Counted from the stretch's first letter, positions 17,284 through 26,523 are shown. The stretch: DNA of 64,000 nucleotides from an uncultured bacterium (GCA_902777605.1 CACYUI010000005.1:1-64000), one strand, 5' to 3'. Notes: generated by a model not told the origin, from the letters alone. Made by a program: numbers and translations.

Positions 17284-18320
17284 TTTTTAGAAAGTTCTAC
17301 AGCAATTTTGTTTGCCAAAAGCAAAGCTTTTTCTGAGAATATAAGCGGTAATTTGTATACATCTCCTACTACCGATACTAGAGAATTGTCATATACCAAA
17401 TCGCTCTCAACACCACTATTAACCAAATCATCTATCGTCTTAATCAATTTGTCATATAAAAATTCCGAATTCATTTTTGTCAAAACATCTGCGCTATCCA
17501 TTGGAACAATACCCCAATTTATAACACCTCCTTTTTGCAAAAACTCATTAATTTTTGATGAAATAATATTTAGGTTGTGAGGATTGTGATATGCATCAAA
17601 AGATATTATATCTGCATCTGCATCCAATACAATTTTCCAATCACATTTCTCAAAACATTGAATTCCCACAAGAGCTTCGCTTTTATGTAATTTATCAAAT
17701 ATTTTTTTATATAAATCCACCAACAAGTCTGACTCTATACTTTCATTATGCCGTTTTAAAGAACTGAATTTATTCAATAAAGGTTCTTCAAATATAATAA
17801 TCGGAAGTATTTTAGAAGATATACTCTGAATTTTATTAATAAACCATTGGGCTTTCACTATATACATCTGCACAAAGAATTTTCTCATTGATCTGTCAAT
17901 AAGAGATTCACTACATTTTTTATTACTTAAACTATACATTAAAGAAAAAGGACCATAAAATCTTATAATTGTCTCCTGAGGATTTATTCGACTTAATGCT
18001 TTGAAATAGCGTTCGATAAAAACAGCGTTTGTTTTGAAATATTCCAAGTTTTCCATAGTTGGATTTTCATATGCTGCATCTAAAAGTTTTACATAATTTT
18101 TGTATTCGCTATCTTCATAAAATAATATTTTTTGGTCTTTTTGAACAATACAAGGAACATTGCTCAATGTTATATTTAATAATGAATCTGTACTGTCAAC
18201 ATTTTGCAAATCGGGTAAATACGGTATTTTCTCGTATAATTTTACAATTGCAGACATTGCCAAATTATCATTATCATATGGCAAACCACAAGATGGTAGA
18301 TTTCTAAAATGTAATTTCAT
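17280..18320 (-). CDS. MetE/UROD-like TIM-barrel protein
   Basis: 346 residues. The opening (HFRNLPSCGLPYDNDNLAMSA) and later motifs IIIFEEPLL, VGIQCFEKCDWK, DIISFDAYHNP and INWGIVPMDSADVL follow the pattern of the methionine synthase (MetE)/uroporphyrinogen decarboxylase superfamily found as a stand-alone protein in many anaerobes. The MetE zinc ligand His in the HC motif appears replaced (IQCF), so catalysis is uncertain. Its start lies 75 nt after rplI, beyond a hairpin. Confidence 0.7.
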   Translation of the reverse strand: MKLHFRNLPSCGLPYDNDNLAMSAIVKLYEKIPYLPDLQNVDSTDSLLNITLSNVPCIVQKDQKILFYEDSEYKNYVKLLDAAYENPTMENLEYFKTNAVFIERYFKALSRINPQETIIRFYGPFSLMYSLSNKKCSESLIDRSMRKFFVQMYIVKAQWFINKIQSISSKILPIIIFEEPLLNKFSSLKRHNESIESDLLVDLYKKIFDKLHKSEALVGIQCFEKCDWKIVLDADADIISFDAYHNPHNLNIISSKINEFLQKGGVINWGIVPMDSADVLTKMNSEFLYDKLIKTIDDLVNSGVESDLVYDNSLVSVVGDVYKLPLIFSEKALLLANKIAVELSKN

Positions 18321-18335
18321 ATCTCTTCTTTTCTA

Positions 18336-18373
18336 AAAAGTGCATCGGTTATTTTTGTAGCCGGTGCACTTTT
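18336..18373. terminator. Hairpin terminator between rplI and the MetE-like gene
   Basis: 13-bp arms AAAAGTGCATCGG and CCGGTGCACTTTT, with one T-G pair and a 12-nt loop. A T-run follows on each strand. It lies in the 75-nt gap between the two minus-strand genes. Confidence 0.8.
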
Positions 18374-18395
18374 ATTTTTGTAACATCTGATTTTA

Positions 18396-18893
18396 TTATG
18401 CTTCAGCTTCTGTTGTTTCTTCTTCAAGAGTTTCTTTTACAACTTCTGATGCGGAAACAACAACCTTTAATTCTGCTTTTACTTTTGAAGTAAGCTTGAT
18501 TAACATTGTATATTCACCAATTTTGTTAATAGGTGCATTGAGTGAAACTGTTTTTCTGTCAATTTCAATATTAGATTTTTCTTTAAGTTCTTCGCATAAT
18601 TTTTTCGTTGTAATTGTACCAAACAATTTGCCACTTTCACCTGCTTTTGCTGAAAGCTCTATAGAACCAAGTTTTTCAATTTCTTCTGCTTTTGTCAAAG
18701 CTTCTTGATGAAGTTTTTCTTGTTTAGCTTTGATTCTTGCAAGATTTTGTTCTCTATTTTTTAGAGCACCTTCTGTTGCAAGTTCTGCATAATTTTTCGG
18801 AATTAGGTAATTTCTTGCATAACCGTCTTTTACATTTACTAAATCACCTGCTTCGCCAATATTTTGAACTTCTTTCTTTAATATTACTTGCAT
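18396..18893 (-). CDS. rplI: 50S ribosomal protein L9
   Basis: 165 residues. MQVILKKEVQNIGEAGDLVNVKDGYARNYLIPK is the L9 N-terminal signature (read here in two blocks), followed by the long connecting helix and C-terminal domain. It is slightly longer than usual because of an acidic tail (EEETTEAEA). AAAGGAG precedes the start. It is separate from rpsF/rpsR. Confidence 0.97.
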   Translation of the reverse strand: MQVILKKEVQNIGEAGDLVNVKDGYARNYLIPKNYAELATEGALKNREQNLARIKAKQEKLHQEALTKAEEIEKLGSIELSAKAGESGKLFGTITTKKLCEELKEKSNIEIDRKTVSLNAPINKIGEYTMLIKLTSKVKAELKVVVSASEVVKETLEEETTEAEA

Positions 18894-19127
18894 TTTTCAT
18901 TCTCCTTTAACTAATATTTCGGCTAATATAGTTTATATCATAATCAAAACATATTTAATTGTCGAGGGGGTATGAACAAATATTGAAACAAAACTTGCAT
19001 TTTGTAAAGAATTGTAACATTGCAATATATAAAAATTTATAATTCCTGCTTGTTTTTACACCATTCGTATGATTACCTTCTCTTGGATATTGCCTATAAT
19101 TAAATTGTGTATTAGGAGAGGATTTTG

Positions 19128-19451
19128 ATGAACAGACGCTGGTACGATTCTAATGAACATACTGAAAAAGCTCTAATGTTATTAAAAAACATGGATGAAA
19201 ACAAAAGGCGTGCTTTATCTAAAGATTTAACAACTGTTGTTAAGCAGATAAAAGAAATGCACGAAGAAGATGAAGAGCAAGAAATCAGTATAGGAATAGA
19301 CAGAGTACTCGGTTTATACAAAATTTCTAATTCAAGACGCTGGTATGACAAGGTCAGCATATTATCTTATGCTCTTAAAACCATGTCTACACTTCCAAGA
19401 GAAGACTTTTATAACATTATGGAAGGTTTAACAAACACTCTTTCCGCTTAA
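19128..19451 (+). CDS. Small conserved-looking protein with duplicated RRWYD
   Basis: 107 residues, helical and charged. It opens MNRRWYD and repeats SRRWYDK at about residues 67-73, which suggests two related halves of about 55 residues. AGGAGAGG precedes the ATG at 19128; the TTG at 19125 is not used. A TATAAT at 19095-19100 may be its -10. No known family is recognised. It is convergent with the regulator at 19448 and overlaps its stop by 4 nt. Confidence 0.65.
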   Translation: MNRRWYDSNEHTEKALMLLKNMDENKRRALSKDLTTVVKQIKEMHEEDEEQEISIGIDRVLGLYKISNSRRWYDKVSILSYALKTMSTLPREDFYNIMEGLTNTLSA

Positions 19452-20731
19452 CTTTTATGATTTTCAATATAATCAATCCAGCGTATCAAATCCATTATTT
19501 CATATGGTTTTGGCAAGTATAAATCTGCACCTGCATCAAGAATTGCTGCTTTATCGTGCACTGTTGTCGTCATTATTATTTTTGAATTTACAAAATTAAC
19601 TTTGCTTTTAATTTCTTTGCAAAAACTAAGCCCCGACAAATTGTCACCGCTATCAATAATAAGAAGTGAAGGCTGAATTGATGAGTTAACATCAAGGGTA
19701 TCAACAACATCAAACCCTTGAAGTTCAAGGCTTGTTCTCAATAACAAAGCCAGCGCATCATCTTGTTCGTGAATATATATAGTTTTGTTTTTATCATTTT
19801 CAACTACTGAATTAACCCCTGACAATTTCGGTCTGTCTATTACATAGTTAGAACCGGAAGGAATCTTTGCCAATTTCGTTAGTGAATTTAATTTTGCCAA
19901 AATTCCGTCTACAGTAGTATAAGAATTTAGCTTGTCTACTATACCTCCAATTAATATTGACACAAAATCTGCTCGCATGCCGGCAAGTCTGTCACTTTTC
20001 AGAATTGTATACCCTCTTTTTGCATCCTCTTCAGAGTAAAATTTCGGAACAACCGTATCGAAGGCAAAAGTTAAAAAAGCAGCCATTTTTTCTGCTCTAT
20101 ATGTATTCGTTATTACTACAAACTGCTTGTCGTTCAACTGTCCCAAAAATTCATCACCCTCAATAGTTGATTTTGCAATTGCTACGAATGTTTGAATCAA
20201 CTTATCTGCAGCTAAATCAGAATACACATTTCTATAATTATTAATATTTTCAATTTCCACTAATAGAATTGCTTGGTTAGTTTGTGCAGAGATAAGCCTT
20301 TTTAAACTTTTCTTTACTATTTTCCCTGTAGGAAGCAAAGTTATATTATCCAAATTTGATTCGACATCTCTTCTTAAATGTGCTTTTATTCTAGTTTTAA
20401 ACTCATCAATATTTACAGGTTCGCTTAAAAAATCATCAGCTCCGCTTTCTAAAGTAAGTATTCTGTCACCGCTATCTGCAGACTTTGAAAGAGCCACAAT
20501 TATTGGTCTCAAATTATAAGTAAGAGATCTTATGCGTTCGCAAAAATCTGTAAGAGGTTCTTCTATACTATCAGATACTATAATTAAATCCGGTTCCAAT
20601 TGTTGTATATTAGAAAGTGCATCTTTTAGGTTTCTTGATATATTAACAGAGACATCCTTCTCTTCTAATGATTTTTTATATTTGATAGATAATTCTTTTC
20701 GTTTATCTATAATCAGGATTTGTGAGAGCAT
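19448..20731 (-). CDS. Response regulator, REC-GGDEF-like-REC
   Basis: 427 residues. REC1 (1-118) has acceptor D54, but the conserved Lys is replaced by E104 (LSEPVN). A middle domain (about 125-290) has the GGDEF-cyclase fold pattern without a GGDEF loop (the site reads GQLNDKQFVVIT), so it should not make c-di-GMP. REC2 (306-427) keeps the Asp (LLIIDSGD) and the K-P pair (YLPKPYE). It overlaps the kinase gene upstream by 19 nt, so it is likely its phosphorylation partner. Confidence 0.85.
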   Translation of the reverse strand: MLSQILIIDKRKELSIKYKKSLEEKDVSVNISRNLKDALSNIQQLEPDLIIVSDSIEEPLTDFCERIRSLTYNLRPIIVALSKSADSGDRILTLESGADDFLSEPVNIDEFKTRIKAHLRRDVESNLDNITLLPTGKIVKKSLKRLISAQTNQAILLVEIENINNYRNVYSDLAADKLIQTFVAIAKSTIEGDEFLGQLNDKQFVVITNTYRAEKMAAFLTFAFDTVVPKFYSEEDAKRGYTILKSDRLAGMRADFVSILIGGIVDKLNSYTTVDGILAKLNSLTKLAKIPSGSNYVIDRPKLSGVNSVVENDKNKTIYIHEQDDALALLLRTSLELQGFDVVDTLDVNSSIQPSLLIIDSGDNLSGLSFCKEIKSKVNFVNSKIIMTTTVHDKAAILDAGADLYLPKPYEIMDLIRWIDYIENHKS

Positions 20732-21429
20732 TTTAGCGCCTCCTCTTGATTATAAATAGGGAACTTGACTATAAATGTAGTTCCACTGCCTTCTATAGAA
20801 GTCAGTGTAATCGTTCCGCCCATATTTTCAACCAACTGCTTTGTTATATACAGTCCAAGTCCGTTACCTTGAGTTTTGCTTGTAAGATGATTTTCTAACC
20901 TGGAAAACTTTTTGAAAAGTTTATCAAAATCTTCTTCTTTTATACCGACTCCGTTATCGGAAACCTTTATAATAATATTGTCGTCATCCAGTGATGTTGT
21001 AATTGTTATATTATTTCCTTCTTCCGAATATTTGCCGGCATTATCAATAAGATTTGTCATTATTTGTTGAAATTTATCATCGTCCAAAAATGCAGGAGGA
21101 AGTTCTTTATTAAAATTTAGAATAAATTTATGATTTTTGTATCTTTCATAAAACATTGGCATAATTTTTTCTATTGAAGAATTTACATATACTTTTTCTC
21201 GCACCTGTCTATCAGAATTAGCTTTTGATACAGTTAATATATTCTCTACCAAATTAATCAGCCTGTTAGATTGCTCTTCTATAATTTTAATAAATTTCTT
21301 TTTATTTTCGTCATCTATCCTATCCCACGAGTTCAGCAAAGTTTGAGAGAACCCTCTAATACTTGTTAAGGGAGTTCTCATCTCATGTGAAACTGTAGAT
21401 ATAAATTCTTCTTGTATAGAGTTTTTCAA
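20713..21429 (-). CDS. Sensorless histidine kinase
   Basis: 238 residues. It consists only of a HisKA domain (H15 in STVSHEMRTP) and an HATPase domain (N box LIDNAGKYS, G1 DNGVGI, G2 GNGLGLYI). No sensor or membrane segment is present, so its input must come from another protein. The start is a TTG with AAGG about 8 nt upstream; no in-frame ATG gives a complete HisKA domain. It is followed by the REC-GGDEF-like-REC regulator with a 19-nt overlap. Confidence 0.85.
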   Translation of the reverse strand: MKNSIQEEFISTVSHEMRTPLTSIRGFSQTLLNSWDRIDDENKKKFIKIIEEQSNRLINLVENILTVSKANSDRQVREKVYVNSSIEKIMPMFYERYKNHKFILNFNKELPPAFLDDDKFQQIMTNLIDNAGKYSEEGNNITITTSLDDDNIIIKVSDNGVGIKEEDFDKLFKKFSRLENHLTSKTQGNGLGLYITKQLVENMGGTITLTSIEGSGTTFIVKFPIYNQEEALKCSHKS

Positions 21430-21467
21430 TTTATGTACCTTATTCTATAAAACAGTATTAATACAAC

Positions 21468-21704
21468 TTACTCTTCTTCTGACATAAATTCTTTTTTAGC
21501 TTCTTCTATAGCATCTGACAATATATCCAGTTGATCAGGAGCAAATGTTACACCTTTTTTTGTAGGAAGCCAAGTCGCTCCGTCATCAGTAGTATAAAAT
21601 ATTCTCAAATTAAAGTAACTTTTTCCTCTATACTCTGATATTGAAATTTGTAATTGCTCTGTATCTGATCTTTGAATACTTGCCAATAATTTTGCATCTG
21701 CCAT
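21468..21704 (-). CDS. PC4/p15-type transcriptional coactivator-like protein
   Basis: 78 residues. The order ISEYRGKSYFNLRIFY, DGATWLPTKKGVTF and a C-terminal acidic helix matches the bacterial PC4 (YdbC-like) single-stranded DNA-binding fold. The role is probably general transcription or ssDNA binding. It is followed 38 nt later by the sensorless kinase and preceded 12 nt earlier by the prepilin-like gene, so the four genes may be cotranscribed. AAAGGAG is upstream. Confidence 0.8.
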   Translation of the reverse strand: MADAKLLASIQRSDTEQLQISISEYRGKSYFNLRIFYTTDDGATWLPTKKGVTFAPDQLDILSDAIEEAKKEFMSEEE

Positions 21705-21716
21705 TTTCTTTCTCCT

Positions 21717-22511
21717 TTAATTCATATATGTTATTTTCCAATTATCTTTTATTAATCTTGCCGAACAAGACTTTGCTTCTGTCACATTTGTGCCTGAACA
21801 ACTATTTGTGTACAGTGGCACTGTTTCATTAAATATGTTGTTATTATATGCCTGAGAACCCGCAGGAACAAGCTTTCCTGAGTTTGTAATTCCGAAAAGA
21901 AAAACATCATATCCCAGTCTATTAGGGTTATCCTCTCCGTTACCGTCAATATAAATTTTTCCGATTACTAAATCTGTTGGTATGTCAGAAAATTCTGGAT
22001 GACTATTCAAATATGTTGTAATTTGATTATCACTCATTGGAGATTGTATAATGATTGCTTTATTTTTACCTATTTTTACAGGAAATGCATTACTTCGTTC
22101 CGAAGCGGAAAGAGCTGTACTGCTACCCGTATATCCTTTTATTTTAGATAAATAATTACTTTTGTTTTGTATTTCTTTTGAGCCCATTATACCTTGAGTA
22201 ACACTAAATAATGTTGTTCCGTTTGTAAGATAGTTTCCGGAATTTGCAATGCCTGTTATAATATCTTTTACTTGTAGAGAAGCTATTGAATTATAAATGT
22301 CAGAACTACCTGCTGCTCTTTTACTTGCTACTGAAAAAATATTAGCAACTCCTGTTTCTACGGCTTCTACGCCTCTGGCGACAGCAGCACCTATTGTACT
22401 TTTATTCGTATTTGAAACCATTTGTGGAATTGTTAAAACTGAAATTATTCCTATTACAGCCATTGTTATAAGTACTTCGCTAAGAGTAAAGGCTCTTTTT
22501 TGTATTGCCAT
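21717..22511 (-). CDS. Type IV prepilin-like protein
   Basis: 264 residues. The leader MAIQKR is followed by AFTLSEVLITMAVIGIISVL, the N-methylation/prepilin peptidase motif with Glu at +5 and a hydrophobic helix. The residue before the mature Phe is Ala instead of the usual Gly. The C-terminal part is a pseudopilin-like globular domain with YIDGNGEDNPNRLGYDVFLFG and three Cys near the end. No pilus assembly gene lies nearby. It heads the run to the PC4-like gene. Confidence 0.85.
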   Translation of the reverse strand: MAIQKRAFTLSEVLITMAVIGIISVLTIPQMVSNTNKSTIGAAVARGVEAVETGVANIFSVASKRAAGSSDIYNSIASLQVKDIITGIANSGNYLTNGTTLFSVTQGIMGSKEIQNKSNYLSKIKGYTGSSTALSASERSNAFPVKIGKNKAIIIQSPMSDNQITTYLNSHPEFSDIPTDLVIGKIYIDGNGEDNPNRLGYDVFLFGITNSGKLVPAGSQAYNNNIFNETVPLYTNSCSGTNVTEAKSCSARLIKDNWKITYMN

Positions 22512-22578
22512 AATAAACCCCTTGTTTTTCTTTTATTTACCACTTGATTATATCATATTATTTAAAAATGTTAATAAT

Positions 22579-22607
22579 TTGTCTAAACTGATTATTTAGG
22601 TTAATAT
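22579..22607 (+). promoter_or_regulatory. Promoter of the hybrid kinase operon, candidate leaderless
   Basis: TTGTCT (22579-22584) and TAATAT (22602-22607) are 17 nt apart. The ATG at 22614 begins 7 nt after the -10, and AGGG at 22608-22611 is too close to act as a Shine-Dalgarno. Confidence 0.5.
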
Positions 22608-22613
22608 AGGGTT

Positions 22614-24170
22614 ATGAATAAGGGAAAGATAGTTGTCGTTGATGATGAAAAGATTGTTACTTCTGCTTTTAAAACATTGTTAAAAGTGGAAGGCTTTGAT
22701 GACGGGCATTTTTTTAACTCGCCAATAGAAGCATTAGAATTTTTAAAAGAAAATCAGCCGGATTTAATTATTTCTGATTTCTTAATGCCTGATATGAACG
22801 GTTTAGAATTCTTAACAGAAGCGAAAAAACTGTATCCTGAAGTTAGTAAAATTTTACTTACAGGATATGCCGACAAAGAAAATGCTATTCGCGCCATTAA
22901 TGAAGTCGGATTATACAGATATATCGAAAAACCTTGGGACAACGACGATTTAATCATTAATATTAAAAACGGAATTGAAAGAAGTTATTTATTATCTGAG
23001 CTTCGTAAAAAGATATCAGAATTAGAAATTGCCCATAAAGAATTAGAAAAATATTCTAAAAATTTGGAACAAATTGTCGAAGAAAGAACTGCAGACTTAA
23101 AACAGTCAAATGCTAAATTGGAAGGTATAGTTAATTATTGTGCAGACGGAATTGTTATTCTTAATGAAGACGGTATCGTTGAACAAGTAAATCCGGCTTG
23201 CGAGAATTTGATTGGTCACATAGGTAATAAAATTATCGGCTCTGCTATTGATGATTATTTATTTAGTAACAGAACTTTTATCTCTAAAGAACTGCACAAA
23301 TTGGAAGAAACAGAACTTTTATTAAGAGATTTCTGCATAAAAAATCCGTTTACCAACTCAGAAATTCCTGTAGAAATAAGCTTTGCAAGAATAAATCCTG
23401 ATGAAGAATTTAAAAGATTTGTTGGTGTAATAAGAAACATAACCGAACAGAAAAAAGCTGATAAATTGCGTGATGATTTTATTGCAACCCTTACTCACGA
23501 TTTAAGAACTCCACTGCTTGCTGCAATACAAACTTTGACATTTTTCCTTAATGGTACATTGGGTGAAATTGACGAAAAACAGCATATGTTATTAGATACA
23601 ATGAAAAAAAGCAACGAAGATCTTTTAGGATTAGTAAATGCGCTGTTGGAAGTTTACAAATACGATGCAGATAAGCTTAATTTGACAAAGACAAACTTTA
23701 ACATATATGATTTAACTCAACAGGTTTATAACGAACTTTTGCCGCTTGCAGAATCAAAAAAAATGGAGTTTTCAATAGAATGTGAAAACAAAGATACGGA
23801 AATTAATGCAGATAGAGCAGAATTAAGAAGAGTAATTTGTAACCTTTGCGGTAATGCAATAAACTACACACAAGAGGGCGGAAAAGTTACAATAACAATT
23901 AAAACAGAGGGAAACGATTTAATATTTTCTGTTACAGATAATGGATCAGGAATACCATCAGAGGATATTCCTAACATGTTCCAAAGATTCTCTCAAGGAA
24001 CAAGCAAAAAGCGTTCAACAGGAACTGGACTCGGTTTATACCTTTCAAGACAAATTATTGAATCCCACGGCGGCAAAATTTGGCTTGAAAGTGTTCTAAA
24101 TAAAGGAAGTGAATTTTCATTCCTACTTACAGATACAGTAACCAATCAAAAAGAAGGAACTTTAGTATGA
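22614..24170 (+). CDS. Hybrid REC-PAS-histidine kinase
   Basis: 518 residues, cytosolic. An N-terminal REC domain (1-120, acceptor D55, K-P pair YIEKPWD) is followed by a coiled coil (about 125-165), a PAS domain (about 168-280), HisKA (H near 297, LTHDLRTP) and HATPase (NLCGNAINYTQ, DNGSGIPSED, STGTGLGLYLS). The REC-first order suggests that phosphorylation of the receiver controls the kinase. The stop overlaps the start of the next regulator by ATGA. Confidence 0.92.
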   Translation: MNKGKIVVVDDEKIVTSAFKTLLKVEGFDDGHFFNSPIEALEFLKENQPDLIISDFLMPDMNGLEFLTEAKKLYPEVSKILLTGYADKENAIRAINEVGLYRYIEKPWDNDDLIINIKNGIERSYLLSELRKKISELEIAHKELEKYSKNLEQIVEERTADLKQSNAKLEGIVNYCADGIVILNEDGIVEQVNPACENLIGHIGNKIIGSAIDDYLFSNRTFISKELHKLEETELLLRDFCIKNPFTNSEIPVEISFARINPDEEFKRFVGVIRNITEQKKADKLRDDFIATLTHDLRTPLLAAIQTLTFFLNGTLGEIDEKQHMLLDTMKKSNEDLLGLVNALLEVYKYDADKLNLTKTNFNIYDLTQQVYNELLPLAESKKMEFSIECENKDTEINADRAELRRVICNLCGNAINYTQEGGKVTITIKTEGNDLIFSVTDNGSGIPSEDIPNMFQRFSQGTSKKRSTGTGLGLYLSRQIIESHGGKIWLESVLNKGSEFSFLLTDTVTNQKEGTLV

Positions 24171-24829
24171 TAAATGTTCTACTAGTAGAAGATCATGAAT
24201 TATATCGAATGGGGCTTGCAATGCTTTTAAGTAAAGCTGATGATATTAATTTGGTATCAGAAGCGGCTGACGGTATTGAAGGAATTAAAAAAGCAAGAGA
24301 GTATTCTCCTGATGTGATTCTTATGGACATTGGGCTGCCAAACATAGACGGTATAGAAGCTACACAGAGAATAAAAGAATTTAGCCCGAATGTAAAAGTA
24401 TTAATCTTTACTTCTCGTGATAGCGAAGACGATGTTTTTGCTGCATTTAAAGCAGGTGCGGACGGATACATTATGAAAGGGGCTACTCCTGAGCAAACAA
24501 TTTCTGCTATAAAATCAGTATATGATGGTATTGGCTGGATAGATCCTTCAATTGCAAGGCTGGTTTTCTCTAATCTGCAAAAGCCGTCTTCAGGTTCTGT
24601 AAGCACTCCTGATTTACAAAAAAGTGCAAATAATTCTTATGGTTTGACAGAAAGAGAGTTAGATGTATTAGAGCTTATGGTAGAAGGGCTTTCTAATCCT
24701 CAAATTGCTGATAAATTAGTTATTACAAGAGCAACTGCAAAAGCACATGTACACAGCATTCTGCAAAAGCTATGCGTTTCATCACGAACTCAAGCAACAG
24801 TTACAGCTATGAAAGAAGGACTTGTATAA
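24167..24829 (+). CDS. NarL/LuxR-family response regulator
   Basis: 220 residues. The receiver (1-120) has acceptor D54 in ILMDIGLP and the Lys in GYIMKG. The C-terminal LuxR HTH (about 155-220) has LTERELDVLELMVEGLSNPQ and a recognition helix around TRATAKAHVHSIL. It overlaps the kinase gene by 4 nt, so it is the likely cognate DNA-binding output. Its stop overlaps the next start (TAATG). Confidence 0.94.
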   Translation: MINVLLVEDHELYRMGLAMLLSKADDINLVSEAADGIEGIKKAREYSPDVILMDIGLPNIDGIEATQRIKEFSPNVKVLIFTSRDSEDDVFAAFKAGADGYIMKGATPEQTISAIKSVYDGIGWIDPSIARLVFSNLQKPSSGSVSTPDLQKSANNSYGLTERELDVLELMVEGLSNPQIADKLVITRATAKAHVHSILQKLCVSSRTQATVTAMKEGLV

Positions 24830-26067
24830 TGTTTACAACTCTTGCAGGAATGTACATGGCAGCAAAAGTACATTTTACCCAAATAAAAACTGATATGACA
24901 CGCAAAAGTGACCAACAAGTTGCAGAAACTATTTATATAAACAAAATTAATAAAATAGACGAAAAAGAAAAATATCAAAAAAGCAAGCTGCCAAAATCAG
25001 GATATATGACTGTTGAAGAGTATGAAGCCGAATCAAGAGGAAAAACAAAAAAAGAAATAAGCGCAAAAGTTCTTGATAAAGCTGAAATGCCAAAAGATAA
25101 AAATATGGTCTATGTTCCCAAGCACAAGTATAAGCTCGTTAAATACAATGATCCTGTGGGAAGTCCTGAGCTTTCTCTTCCGAGAAAATTAAATTTCGAC
25201 AGGCAAATTAATGCACAAGGAATTGTATCAGGAGATTATTTAAAACTTGTTTATCCGTCTGTATATTATTATGCAGAAGAAGATTGCACCAGTACAGATT
25301 TATTTTTGATTAATTTAGATAAAAACTTAACACCGTTAGAAAGAGTTCAAAAGGCAAATGTAGTTAACAAAGAGCCAAAACCGCTGATATCTACCGATAA
25401 ATCTATTGATAATAAATTTGTATTCAGAACATTGACTCCAATAGATTTTTCAAGTGATAACTCCAAGATTGTAGTAAAAGAAAAAATCGGATACAGGCAC
25501 GATGGTATTTGGAAAACAGATTTGTGGGTGTACGATTTTAATAAAAAAGAAGCAATAAAATTACCGCAAATTAGAGAAGCAATTATTCATTATTGGAATA
25601 ACAAAGAAAATGTTGATTTATCTGAAAAGAGGTGGGATATATATCCTTTGGGTTTCGATGCAAATGATGAAAGCAGAGTTATTGTATCTGCTTATGCCTA
25701 TACAGGCAACATCCCCAAATTTTTAGGCTCTTGGAGTATTGATATTGAAGGAACAGAATCCCGATTAGAAACACTCACTAACTATGATTTACCGATTTCA
25801 ATTATTGGTTACCGACTAGAACAAGAAGAAGATATTATTCCAATTTCAGAAGTTGAGTTTGATGCCAAACAAGCTAAAGAGCAAGAAAAAATCAGCAAAA
25901 AACAAAATAAAGCTAAATTAAAAGAAGAAAAAAACTTGCAAAAGCTTGAATACAAAAGAAAAATGTATCAAATGGATATGGAAACTCTTTTAAAAGTAAA
26001 AGAGAGAAAAGATGCAATTAAAGAAATGAAAAAACAGAAATCAAATGATGGATTAACAGGTAATTAA
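24829..26067 (+). CDS. Unknown protein coupled to the kinase-regulator pair
   Basis: 412 residues. The ATG at 24829 overlaps the regulator stop, with AAGGA upstream. A short hydrophobic N-terminus (MFTTLAGMYMAAKVHF) may be a weak membrane anchor. The middle is beta-rich with aromatic motifs (LVYPSVYYYAEED, DLWVYDF, RWDIYPLGF) suggestive of a propeller-like or lipoprotein-like domain. The last ~80 residues are a Lys/Glu-rich coiled coil. No family is recognised. Coupling suggests it is the target or sensor of the two-component pair. Confidence 0.6.
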   Translation: MFTTLAGMYMAAKVHFTQIKTDMTRKSDQQVAETIYINKINKIDEKEKYQKSKLPKSGYMTVEEYEAESRGKTKKEISAKVLDKAEMPKDKNMVYVPKHKYKLVKYNDPVGSPELSLPRKLNFDRQINAQGIVSGDYLKLVYPSVYYYAEEDCTSTDLFLINLDKNLTPLERVQKANVVNKEPKPLISTDKSIDNKFVFRTLTPIDFSSDNSKIVVKEKIGYRHDGIWKTDLWVYDFNKKEAIKLPQIREAIIHYWNNKENVDLSEKRWDIYPLGFDANDESRVIVSAYAYTGNIPKFLGSWSIDIEGTESRLETLTNYDLPISIIGYRLEQEEDIIPISEVEFDAKQAKEQEKISKKQNKAKLKEEKNLQKLEYKRKMYQMDMETLLKVKERKDAIKEMKKQKSNDGLTGN

Positions 26068-26083
26068 ATTTAAAACAAGATAC

Positions 26084-26128
26084 AAAAGCGCCCGCATAAA
26101 ATTTTATGCGGGCGCTTTTATTTTTTTT
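26084..26128. terminator. Bidirectional terminator before rpsT
   Basis: A perfect 18-bp palindrome (AAAAGCGCCCGCATAAAA and its complement), then a T-run. It lies between the convergent genes ending at 26067 and 26137. Confidence 0.93.
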
Positions 26129-26136
26129 AATTTAGC

Positions 26137-26403
26137 TTACTTAGCCAATTTTTTGATAGCTAATACAAGTCTTGATTTCTTTCTTGCAGCTGTATTTTTA
26201 TGCAAAATACCTTTTGAAACAGCCTTGTCGCACAATTGGTATACTTTTGAAATTGCGCTGTTCAATGCATCTTTATCATCAGATGCTGCCAAAGATAATG
26301 CATTCTTCAAAGCTGTCTTGATTGATGATTTGAATGCTACATTTCTTTGTCTGTTTGCTTCTGCAATAAGAACTCTTTTTTTTGCTGACTTAATGTTTGC
26401 CAT
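26137..26403 (-). CDS. rpsT: 30S ribosomal protein S20
   Basis: 88 residues. MANIKSAKKRVLIAEANRQR opens the protein, SSIKTALKNAL follows, and the C-terminal KGILHKNTAARKKSRL is diagnostic of S20. GAAAGGAAG lies upstream. The 120-nt leader (26404-26523) holds no gene. Confidence 0.97.
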   Translation of the reverse strand: MANIKSAKKRVLIAEANRQRNVAFKSSIKTALKNALSLAASDDKDALNSAISKVYQLCDKAVSKGILHKNTAARKKSRLVLAIKKLAK

Positions 26404-26523
26404 TTGTATTTCTTCCTTTCGTTGCTGTCAAATCAAAAGTTAATGACTCTTTTTTCTTTGACATATCACTTGAGGATAGTGAGTACCTTTATTCTAGTAA
26501 GAAAAAACTTTTTTGTAAATACC

